Below, in pieces: positions 46,792-53,890 of a stretch of DNA of 64,000 nt. The stretch's first letter is position 1. Each line of letters opens with the position of its first letter. Under the pieces are notes generated by a model. That model had not been told where the DNA came from. It did no database searches and saw nothing but the letters and a program-made list of their open reading frames with translations. Source of the DNA: Poriferisodalis sp965262965 (GTDB taxonomy: Bacteria; Actinomycetota; Acidimicrobiia; Acidimicrobiales; Poriferisodalaceae); the NCBI RefSeq assembly GCF_965262965.1, contig NZ_OZ253573.1:682001-746000 (forward strand), written 5' to 3'. Both the position numbers and the translations under genes were made by a program.

Positions 46792-47577
46792 TCAGCTGTC
46801 GATCTGATCCGGCGTCACTGCCGCAGCATTCGCCGCACCGATCGCGTCGAAGTGCTCCCGCACTTGGGCGGGACGGTGAGCGCGCACATAGTCGGGCTTG
46901 TGGGAAAGCGCCAAGTCGAGCAGCTCGAGCCGGTCGGGCGTCTGCATCCACGGCACGGGTACGTACAGCGGCAGGCCGAATCGGCGCAATTTCCCCAGAC
47001 CGCTGTAGACGGCCCGCTGGTACTGCGCCCGCTCGGGCCATTCCATGTCGTGAGGACCGAAGCCGACGCCGCAGTCGAGCAGCAATTCTTGCGCAACCCC
47101 GGCTCGTCGCAGGCGCTCGATGTGCTCGCCGAACCACTCCACCATGACCGCAACGGGATCCCCGCTCACGTCCCGAACACTGCGGAAGTCCCGTCCCAGC
47201 ATGAACGGCAACACCACTGTGACCTCGCGTTCGGTCGCGAGCTCGATCATCTCGGGTGACTGCAGCGCTTCGCCAGCGTTCAACACAGCGGCACCGGCAT
47301 CAAGTGCGCGACGTGCCACCTCGGGTTTGCGGGTGTCGATCGCCACCTCGGCACCGAGCGTCAGCAACCCCCGCAGCGGCCTTTCCACCCGCTGCCACTC
47401 GACAGCGGCGCTGACTTCGTTGCTGCCGTGCGTGGAGCCTTCACCGCCGAGGTCGAAGTAGTCGGCGCCCTGCGCCAACAGCTCCGCTCCGCGCGCCACC
47501 GCCTCGGAGAAGTCCCGCACCACCGAGAACTCGGCCTTCGAGTCCGGTGAGGTGTTGACCACGCCGAAGATCTCCAC
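46792..47577 (-). CDS. Dihydropteroate synthase-like protein, 261 aa
   Basis: It has the DHPS barrel signature: FGVVNTSPDSKAEFSV at the N-terminus, ADYFDLGGEGSTHG in place of the usual DVGGESTRPG, and GAEVAIDTRKPEVARRAL. The C-terminal KxxxRxH sulfonamide/pterin motif is replaced by KPDYVRAHRPAQV, which keeps the RAH. These features suit a divergent paralogue such as those found beside a normal folP in actinobacteria, so the activity may differ from folate synthesis. It starts at the ATG at 47577. The repeats described at 46665 follow its stop. Confidence 0.75.
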   Translation of the reverse strand: MEIFGVVNTSPDSKAEFSVVRDFSEAVARGAELLAQGADYFDLGGEGSTHGSNEVSAAVEWQRVERPLRGLLTLGAEVAIDTRKPEVARRALDAGAAVLNAGEALQSPEMIELATEREVTVVLPFMLGRDFRSVRDVSGDPVAVMVEWFGEHIERLRRAGVAQELLLDCGVGFGPHDMEWPERAQYQRAVYSGLGKLRRFGLPLYVPVPWMQTPDRLELLDLALSHKPDYVRAHRPAQVREHFDAIGAANAAAVTPDQIDS

Positions 47578-47656
47578 GGCCGCAACCTAGTCAGGGCGTC
47601 TGCGGTGCGTCCGAGACGGGCGTCGGAACCACCACAGGCCCGACCCGGTCGGTCCC

Positions 47657-48205
47657 TCAGGCGAGGTCAGGGTGCCGCAAGGCTTCGTCGGAGGGGCGCA
47701 TAGCAATGGGGCGACCGACCTCTGGCGGCACCGGCATCTCCCGGTGCACAGCCCAGATCTCGCCGAGCCGTTCATACGGTTCATCAGCCATTGGACCCAC
47801 CCGGTGCGTCGGCCCGTCGATGTGCAGCGACATAACCTCGCACGTGGCTGCAACGAAGTCGTCGGTTGTCTGGGTCATGACTTGGAAGGCATGAATGCGC
47901 TTGTGGTCATAGCCCAGCAGTTGGACGGTAATCACGTACGGCTCGTCGGGGCCGATCTCACGCACGTAAGCGATGTGATTCTGCGCTGAAAACGTGGTGA
48001 TGTCTCGCACAGCCCGGTGCGCAGTGCCGAGACCGATGAAGTCCATCCACGGTGCAATGGCGTCATCAAAGACGACCAGGTAGTAACCGGCGTTGAGATG
48101 GCCGTTGTAGTCGATCCAGTCGCGCACCACAGTTCCGCTCATCACGTCAATCGGCGCTGCAGGAATCGGGTCAGTCGGCCGGGGGCTCTTCACACCGTTG
48201 CTCAC
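47657..48205 (-). CDS. Hotdog thioesterase, betainyl-CoA thioesterase-like, 182 aa
   Basis: A hotdog-fold protein. VVRDWIDYNGHLNAGYYLVV has the catalytic-site pattern DYNGHLN seen in betainyl-CoA and 4-hydroxybenzoyl-CoA-type thioesterases; TFSAQNHIAYVREIGPDEPY and RIHAFQVMTQ follow as beta strands. In some bacteria this domain is fused to L-carnitine dehydrogenase; here it is free-standing, with about 25 residues of unstructured N-terminus. No dehydrogenase gene is beside it. Same strand as the MFS carrier and DHPS-like genes. Confidence 0.7.
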   Translation of the reverse strand: MSNGVKSPRPTDPIPAAPIDVMSGTVVRDWIDYNGHLNAGYYLVVFDDAIAPWMDFIGLGTAHRAVRDITTFSAQNHIAYVREIGPDEPYVITVQLLGYDHKRIHAFQVMTQTTDDFVAATCEVMSLHIDGPTHRVGPMADEPYERLGEIWAVHREMPVPPEVGRPIAMRPSDEALRHPDLA

Positions 48206-48293
48206 GCTTCACTCCTTCTCGCCATCGGCTGGCACGCTGTTCAGGTCGGCCTCAGTGTTCTCATCGTGCACCGAAGTCGGCCGACTGGCGAGC

Positions 48294-49793
48294 TCAGTCC
48301 CGCTCCGCCGCCGCCGACGCTGCTGCAATGGTCCGGACACCCGCAATGGTTGCAAATCCGTTACCGCCAGCGTCGTCAGCGCCAACTCGAACCGGCCAAA
48401 ACACTTCCGGCGGTGCCCCTTGCAGCGCTTCTGACTGCAGCCGCCTCATCGCAGCCACGAGCCGTTCGGGGCGCTCCCCCTTGGACGTTGCGCCAACAAC
48501 CTGTGCGGGCATCTCCGCTGTCCGCGCAGTCGCGAGCGGGCTAGGCCGCGGCGGTGGAGAGGGCAAGCCGGCCGGCCCCATGTACGTCGGGAGAGGAAGC
48601 GGATGGCGTGTCATCGGCAGAAGAACCACAACTCCCACCGCCGCGATCACGCCCGAGATGGCGATCGGCAATCCGATACCGCCAGTTGCATCGGCGGTGA
48701 AACCCATCAAGGGCGGCCCGATGAGCGCTCCGGTACCGGAGCAGAAGAACAACATGCCCATGACCGTGCCGAGGCCCGCCAATCCGAACACGTGAGCGGT
48801 GACGTCGCCGAGCAGCGCCACGAAGCCGCCATAGGACACTCCGAGGACCGAAGCGAAGACAATCAGCAGGACGAACTTCGTCTCCAGTCCGCTCACTCGA
48901 GTCGTTGCGAACCAGATCGCGTACGCGACGGGCAGCCCGAAGAACGCGATCTTGAGCAGCCGGACCGAGCCCAGCGGTCGGGCAAGGCTCGTGAGCGCCA
49001 TGCGCCCCACGATGCCCGAGAAGCCGATGATCGTGAACAGCGCCACCGCTGCTCGCGGCGGCAGGCCATCGTCTTGGGCGAAGGTAACCACCGAACCCAA
49101 TGACCCGATGACCGCCACGGTGAAGAACACGCCCGAGGCCGACATCTGCCAGAAAGCAGCGGAACGCACCACCAAAGAGACGTGACGCTTCGCGTCGCCC
49201 ATGTCCATCTTCGGCGGCCGCTTGATCATGAAGAGCGCTACGGCAAAGATTCCAGCTGCCACCACTGCGAGCGCCTTCATGCCGCCACGCCATCCATAGA
49301 CCTCGAGCAGCCATTGGGCCAGCGGCACGAACAGCATCGTTCCCAGCCCTGAGCCGGTCGCCACGATGCCTTGAGCCACGGCGCGATGACGAACGAACCA
49401 CATGGCCGTGAGTGCGAACAACGGTGCGTTGAACAGGCCGCCACCGAAACCCAGGCCGACACCGAACAGCACATATCCGTGCCACAACACCGATACCTGC
49501 GACATGGCGAAGAGTCCGCCGCAGAACATCGCTCCTCCGACGATGAGCAGCGGCGCGATGCCAAACCGGTCGTACAGGCGACCCGAGACCAGAGCGCTGC
49601 CGAAGAACAGAAACACTGTGATCCCGAACACAAGGCTGATCGGTCCGTGCCCGGTCCCGAACTCGTCCGCCATGCTCTTCGCGAACGCGTTGAAGCTGTA
49701 GATCGTCCCGAACGCCGCCATGACGCTGAGTGCCGCGCCGCAGGCCGTGACCCAGCCACGTGCCGAGTCGAGATGCGTTGGGCCGCTGGCCAT
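48294..49793 (-). CDS. MFS transporter, monocarboxylate/OFA type
   Basis: About 500 residues with twelve predicted membrane segments. It opens GWVTACGAALSVMAAFGTIY and has the MFS motif-A-like ALVSGRLYDRFGIAP between helices 2 and 3. The cytoplasmic loop IKRPPKMDMGDAKRHVSLVV divides the two halves. The C-terminal tail of about 90 residues after TRHPLPLPTYMGPA is soluble and low in complexity, longer than usual. The closest general resemblance is to oxalate/formate or monocarboxylate carriers. The substrate cannot be assigned. The start is the ATG at 49793; a GTG one codon before it is also possible. Confidence 0.82.
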   Translation of the reverse strand: MASGPTHLDSARGWVTACGAALSVMAAFGTIYSFNAFAKSMADEFGTGHGPISLVFGITVFLFFGSALVSGRLYDRFGIAPLLIVGGAMFCGGLFAMSQVSVLWHGYVLFGVGLGFGGGLFNAPLFALTAMWFVRHRAVAQGIVATGSGLGTMLFVPLAQWLLEVYGWRGGMKALAVVAAGIFAVALFMIKRPPKMDMGDAKRHVSLVVRSAAFWQMSASGVFFTVAVIGSLGSVVTFAQDDGLPPRAAVALFTIIGFSGIVGRMALTSLARPLGSVRLLKIAFFGLPVAYAIWFATTRVSGLETKFVLLIVFASVLGVSYGGFVALLGDVTAHVFGLAGLGTVMGMLFFCSGTGALIGPPLMGFTADATGGIGLPIAISGVIAAVGVVVLLPMTRHPLPLPTYMGPAGLPSPPPRPSPLATARTAEMPAQVVGATSKGERPERLVAAMRRLQSEALQGAPPEVFWPVRVGADDAGGNGFATIAGVRTIAAASAAAERD

Positions 49794-49881
49794 CACCGTT
49801 GCGAGGCTACGGCGGCAGCGTCGGCTCTGCGGAAGGACTCCTCAAGCCTGCCGCGGGTGTCCGCGGGGCTCAGCGGGGTCG

Positions 49882-51717
49882 TCAGCCCAGACCCGAGACA
49901 TCGCGGACCGCACCCTTGTCGGCGCTCACGGCCATGGCGGCATAGGCCCGCAGTGCTGTGCTCACCTGGCGTGGACGAGGCTTCGCTGGCTGCCAGCCAG
50001 CTGCATCCTGCTCTCCACGCCGCCGCTCCAGCTCGGCATCGTCGACGGCGAGGTTGATCGTGCGGTTCGGGATGTCGATCTCGATGGTGTCGCCGTCGTT
50101 CACGAGACCGATGAGCCCACCGGAGGCCGCCTCGGGCGAGACATGGCCGATCGACAAGCCCGAGGTTCCACCGGAGAAACGCCCGTCGGTCACCAGCGCG
50201 CACGCCTTGCCGAGGCCCTTCGACTTCAGGTACGACGTCGGGTAGAGCATCTCCTGCATACCGGGGCCGCCCCGGGGGCCTTCGTAGCGAACCAGGACGA
50301 CATCACCGGCAACCACGCCGCCTTCCAGGATGTGCTCGACGGCCTCGTCCTGGCTCTCGACAACATGCGCGGGTCCAGAGAAGACCAGGCTGGCTTCGTC
50401 TACGCCGGCCGTCTTGACGACGCAGCCGTCGGGGGCGAGGTTCCCGTAGAGGATGGCCAGCCCGCCGTCGGCGGAATACGCGCAATCCACCGAGCGGATG
50501 CAGCCGCGCTCGCGGTCGGTGTCCAGGGTCCGGTAACGCTCGGATTGGCTGAACGCCACCTGAGTAGGAATGCCCGCAGGACCGGCACGGAAGAACTCGG
50601 ACAGCTTGGGGTCGTCGTTGGTGGCGACGTCCCAGCGCGACATCGCCTCGAACATCGTCGGTGAGTGCACCGTGGGCACCTGATTGCTGATGAGCCCTGC
50701 CCGATTCAGCTCGGCCAAGATGCCCATGACGCCGCCCGCACGATGGACGTCTTCGACGTGAAAATACTCGGACGCAGGAGCCACCTTGCAGATGTTGGGC
50801 ACCTTGCGAGACAACCGGTCGATGTCGGCCATCGTGAAGTCAAGTTCAGCCTCCTGCGCTGCGGCAAGCAGATGAAGGATCGTGTTGGTCGAGCCGCCCA
50901 TAGCAATGTCGAGCGTCATCGCATTCTCGAAAGCCGCCATGCTGCCGATAGAGCGGGGCAAGACCGAGGCGTCGTCGTTCTGGTAATAGCGCCGACATAG
51001 GTCCACCACCAGCCGGCCAGCCTCCAAGAACAGCTCGCGCCGATCCGAATGAGTGGCCACGACGGTTCCGTTGCCTGGCAGGGACAGTCCCAGCGCCTCG
51101 GTCAGACAGTTCATCGAGTTGGCGGTGAACATGCCCGAGCACGAGCCGCAGGTCGGACAGCCAGCGCGCTCCATTTCGGCCACGTCTGCGTCGCTGAACG
51201 AGTCGTCGGCGGCCACGACCATCACGTTGATGAGATCCACCTTCTGTTCGGCAAGCTTCGTCTTGCCGGCCTCCATGGGCCCGCCCGACACGAACACCGT
51301 CGGGACGTTCAGGCGCATCGCCGCCATGAGCATGCCGGGGGTGATCTTGTCGCAGTTGCTGATGCACACCAGAGCGTCGGCGCAGTGCGCATTCACCATG
51401 TACTCCACCGAGTCAGCGATGAGATCTCGCGACGGCAGGCTGTAGAGCATCCCGTCGTGACCCATGGCGATGCCGTCGTCGACGGCGATGGTGTTGAACT
51501 CCTTGGCAACGCCGCCAGCGGCCTCGATTTCACGGGCAACAAGCTGGCCCATGTCCTTCAGGTGTACGTGGCCGGGCACGAACTGGGTGAACGAGTTCGA
51601 GATGGCGATGATCGGCTTGCCAAAGTCCTCGTCGGTCATGCCGGTCGCCCGCCACAACGCACGAGCCCCGGCTTGATTCCGGCCAGCGGTGGAGGTGACG
51701 GATCGGTAGCGCGGCAT
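49882..51717 (-). CDS. ilvD: Dihydroxy-acid dehydratase
   Basis: Full length at 611 residues, the size of the E. coli-type enzyme. Cluster-ligand cysteines lie in ALVCISNCDKITPGMLMA and RAGCPTCGSCSGMFTANSMN. The PGNGTVVATHSDR and PRGGPGMQEMLYPTSYLK segments are family-specific, as is VTDGRFSGGTSGLSIGHVSP near the C-terminus. It converts dihydroxy-isovalerate and dihydroxy-methylvalerate to the keto acids for valine and isoleucine synthesis. Other ilv genes are not in view. It is on the minus strand, with the serB remnant divergent from it. Confidence 0.96.
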   Translation of the reverse strand: MPRYRSVTSTAGRNQAGARALWRATGMTDEDFGKPIIAISNSFTQFVPGHVHLKDMGQLVAREIEAAGGVAKEFNTIAVDDGIAMGHDGMLYSLPSRDLIADSVEYMVNAHCADALVCISNCDKITPGMLMAAMRLNVPTVFVSGGPMEAGKTKLAEQKVDLINVMVVAADDSFSDADVAEMERAGCPTCGSCSGMFTANSMNCLTEALGLSLPGNGTVVATHSDRRELFLEAGRLVVDLCRRYYQNDDASVLPRSIGSMAAFENAMTLDIAMGGSTNTILHLLAAAQEAELDFTMADIDRLSRKVPNICKVAPASEYFHVEDVHRAGGVMGILAELNRAGLISNQVPTVHSPTMFEAMSRWDVATNDDPKLSEFFRAGPAGIPTQVAFSQSERYRTLDTDRERGCIRSVDCAYSADGGLAILYGNLAPDGCVVKTAGVDEASLVFSGPAHVVESQDEAVEHILEGGVVAGDVVLVRYEGPRGGPGMQEMLYPTSYLKSKGLGKACALVTDGRFSGGTSGLSIGHVSPEAASGGLIGLVNDGDTIEIDIPNRTINLAVDDAELERRRGEQDAAGWQPAKPRPRQVSTALRAYAAMAVSADKGAVRDVSGLG

Positions 51718-51774
51718 GGGATCAGCCTACGCCTGGGCTGCCTCATCTGAGGGCCCAGTAGCCTGCCCGACCTG

Positions 51775-52156
51775 ATGGCCCCCGATGCCGCGGCCCCGCT
51801 GACTGACACGCTTCTCATCCGCGTGACCGGTCCCGACCGGCCCGGACATCACGATCGACCTGCTCGCCTACCGGGTTGGGATCATCTCGGGCGGCTTCAC
51901 GCACTTCACCGACCATCTGGCCGAACGCTTCAAGTTCGATCACGCCTATGCGAACGAACTCGAGGTCCGCAACGGCAGACTCACCGGCGAGTTGGTCGGC
52001 GACATCGTGGACGCCGAAGCCAAGGCGCGGCTGCTAGGCTTGATCGCCTACATCGAAGGCTTGCCTCTGGAGCAGATCGTGGCCGTCAGCGAGGTGCAGC
52101 GCTCTCCAGATCGGCAATCGACCGCGTGCCCTGACAACTTCATCGCGCACAGGTAA
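51775..52156 (+). pseudogene. serB: Phosphoserine phosphatase remnant with a large internal deletion
   Basis: The start reads DTLLIRVTGPDRPG, the first strand of the ACT domain of SerB. After a shift, IDLLAYRVGIISGGFTHFTD follows directly, although in SerB about 200 residues, including the DxDST nucleophile region, separate the two. The C-terminal HAD part is recognisable (YANELEVRNGRLTGELVGDI, VDAEAKARLL, IEGLPLEQIVAV), but after VAVSEVQ it diverges, so the GDGAND metal motif is also absent. The gene cannot make an active enzyme. It stands just before the ArsC/glycine-cleavage genes, so a serine/glycine cluster has been partly lost. Confidence 0.8.
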
Positions 52157-52277
52157 CTTCGGGGTCTGTGCAGGGCCGAGCCGAGCCCCATGTCAGCCGA
52201 CGCGATCGGACCGATTCGCGGCAGCAGGCCCGAGCGGTCGCACCCTGCCCCCCATTCACGACGACAGGAGCGCGCTC

Positions 52278-52637
52278 ATGGCTGAAGTGACGATCTATCA
52301 CAACCCCCACTGAAACTCTTCGCGAAATGCCTTGGCGGTCGCCGAGGAAGCTGGAGTCGAAACCGACATCGTCCTGTACATGAAGACACCGCCCGACCGC
52401 GAGACGCTTGAGCACCTCGTGTCGATCCTTGAGGATCCCGTCGAAGACCTGGTGCGCAAGGACTCGCAGTTCAAGAAGCTGGGCCTGAACGCCGACGATT
52501 ACGTCGGCAATCCCATGGCGGTCGTCGAGCTGCTGAGCCAGCGCAAAGCGCTCATGCAGCGCCCCGTCGTGGTATGCGGCGACCGGGCCATCGTCGGACG
52601 TCCGAAAGATCGCATCGCCGCACTGCTGGCTGGCTGA
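52278..52637 (+). CDS. arsC: ArsC-family oxidoreductase with in-frame TGA at the catalytic Cys (candidate selenoprotein)
   Basis: The ATG at 52278 follows AGGAG by seven bases. The frame reads MAEVTIYHNPH, TGA, then NSSRNALAVAEEAG; intact ArsC/YffB/Spx-type proteins have TIYHNPRCSKSRNAL, so the TGA occupies exactly the redox cysteine (residue 12). Beyond it the protein continues normally: DIVLYMKTPPDRETLEHLVS, RKDSQFKKLGL and QRPVVVCGDRAIVGRPKDRI, to 119 residues, the usual length. A stable hairpin with a GGTC loop lies 23 bases after the TGA, as bacterial SECIS elements do. The simplest reading is Sec insertion. Selenocysteine ArsC-like proteins have been reported from marine metagenomes, to my knowledge. 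The alternative is a nonsense mutation at that codon. It is followed 12 bases on by gcvT. Confidence 0.75.
52330..52347 (+). promoter_or_regulatory. SECIS-like hairpin inside the ArsC coding region
   Basis: CCTTGGC pairs with GCCGAGG (one T-G pair) around a four-base loop, GGTC. The loop begins 23 bases after the in-frame TGA, within the roughly 16-37 base window for bacterial SECIS. Its sequence matches the conserved core of the E. coli fdhF SECIS loop (AGGUCU), in which the G and U contact SelB. Confidence 0.65.
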
Positions 52638-52649
52638 GACCCTCCGCTG

Positions 52650-53828
52650 ATGACTGACGCCAGGGGCAGCCGCGCCGGTGAGACCGGTGTCGACCCCGCG
52701 ACCGGTGGCCTCTGCACGCCGCTGTTCGAGTTGCACTCCGAGCTTGGCGGCCGGATGGCCAACTTTGGGGGTCATGCACTGCCGATGCGATTCGAGGGCA
52801 CCATCGCCGAGCACAGTGCGACCCGCACTGCAGCGGGATTGTTCGACGTGAGCCACATGGGCATCATCGAACTGCACCCCAACCGCAGCGACGAGGTTGG
52901 CGACGTCGCGGCGTGGCTGGAACGTTGTGTTCCCGGCTCTGTCGTCAACCTGGCCCCGGGGCGCATGCGTTACACGCTGTTCACCACGTCCGCTGGCGGC
53001 GTGCTCGATGATCTCATCGTGTCCAACCACCGAAACCGGCTGCGCGCTGTGGTCAACGCCGTGCGCGCCGACGCCGATCTCGCGATGCTGCACGGCGTGA
53101 ACGGTGGAGGCGACGACGGCGACGTACGCATCGCGGTGCGCCATGACCTGGCACTGCTGGCACTTCAGGGGCCCGCCGCGGTTGGAGTGCTCGCACGCTG
53201 GGCACCGCCGGCAGCCGAGCTCGCGTTCATGTCGACGGCCGCCATGTCGATCGACGGAGTCGAGTGCGAGGTGTCGCGCTGCGGGTATACCGGCGAAGAC
53301 GGCTTTGAGATTGCCGTGCCCACCACCGAAGCGGTGTATGTGGCGCAGCTGCTGCTGAGCAGCGACGAGGTTTCCCCGGCAGGACTCGGCGCCCGCGACA
53401 CACTGCGGCTCGAAGCGGGCCTTCCCTTGGTAGGCCACGAGCTCACCGAGGCGACGACACCTGCCGAGGCCGGTCTCGGTTGGTCTATTCCGAAACGGAG
53501 GCGCGCCGAAGGCGGCTTTCCCGGTTTCGAGACCATCACAGCCCAGCTGTGCGCGGGACCGCCGAGGCACAGGGTCGGCGTCGCGGCACAGGGCCGCCGG
53601 CCCATCCGCGACGGCGCTGTGCTGGCGGACGCCGACGGCGCGCATGTCGGCATCGTCACCAGCGGCGGCTTCGGACCCACCGTCGACGCGCCGATCGCCA
53701 TGGCTTATGTGACCGCCGAACACGCTTGTGACGGCACCGAGTTGTTCGCCGAGGGCCGCAAGGGTCCCGAGCCATGCCGGATCGCCCCGCTGCCCTTTGT
53801 GGAGCATCGCTTCTGGCGACCGTCATGA
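52650..53828 (+). CDS. gcvT: Aminomethyltransferase (glycine cleavage T protein)
   Basis: 392 residues, T-protein length. TPLFELHSELGGRMANFGGH at the N-terminus, AGLFDVSHMGIIEL, then CGYTGEDGFEIAVP and GLGARDTLRLEAGLPLVGHE; the Asp in the last segment is the folate-site residue region. The C-terminal barrel contains GIVTSGGFGPTVDAPIAMAY. It transfers the aminomethyl group from the H protein to tetrahydrofolate. It sits 12 bases after the ArsC gene and 62 before gcvP, so the three probably form one transcript. No gcvH lies between them. Confidence 0.92.
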   Translation: MTDARGSRAGETGVDPATGGLCTPLFELHSELGGRMANFGGHALPMRFEGTIAEHSATRTAAGLFDVSHMGIIELHPNRSDEVGDVAAWLERCVPGSVVNLAPGRMRYTLFTTSAGGVLDDLIVSNHRNRLRAVVNAVRADADLAMLHGVNGGGDDGDVRIAVRHDLALLALQGPAAVGVLARWAPPAAELAFMSTAAMSIDGVECEVSRCGYTGEDGFEIAVPTTEAVYVAQLLLSSDEVSPAGLGARDTLRLEAGLPLVGHELTEATTPAEAGLGWSIPKRRRAEGGFPGFETITAQLCAGPPRHRVGVAAQGRRPIRDGAVLADADGAHVGIVTSGGFGPTVDAPIAMAYVTAEHACDGTELFAEGRKGPEPCRIAPLPFVEHRFWRPS

Positions 53829-53890
53829 ACGACCCGCCGAACGAACACATGGTCCCAGGACATGAGTGACCCAAGACATGAGCGACACGT

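Noticed and set aside
52332..52637. ArsC-like gene starting at a TTG after the TGA
   Set aside because: It would lack the redox cysteine and a ribosome site, while the ATG at 52278 has AGGAG at ideal spacing and encodes the missing family N-terminus.
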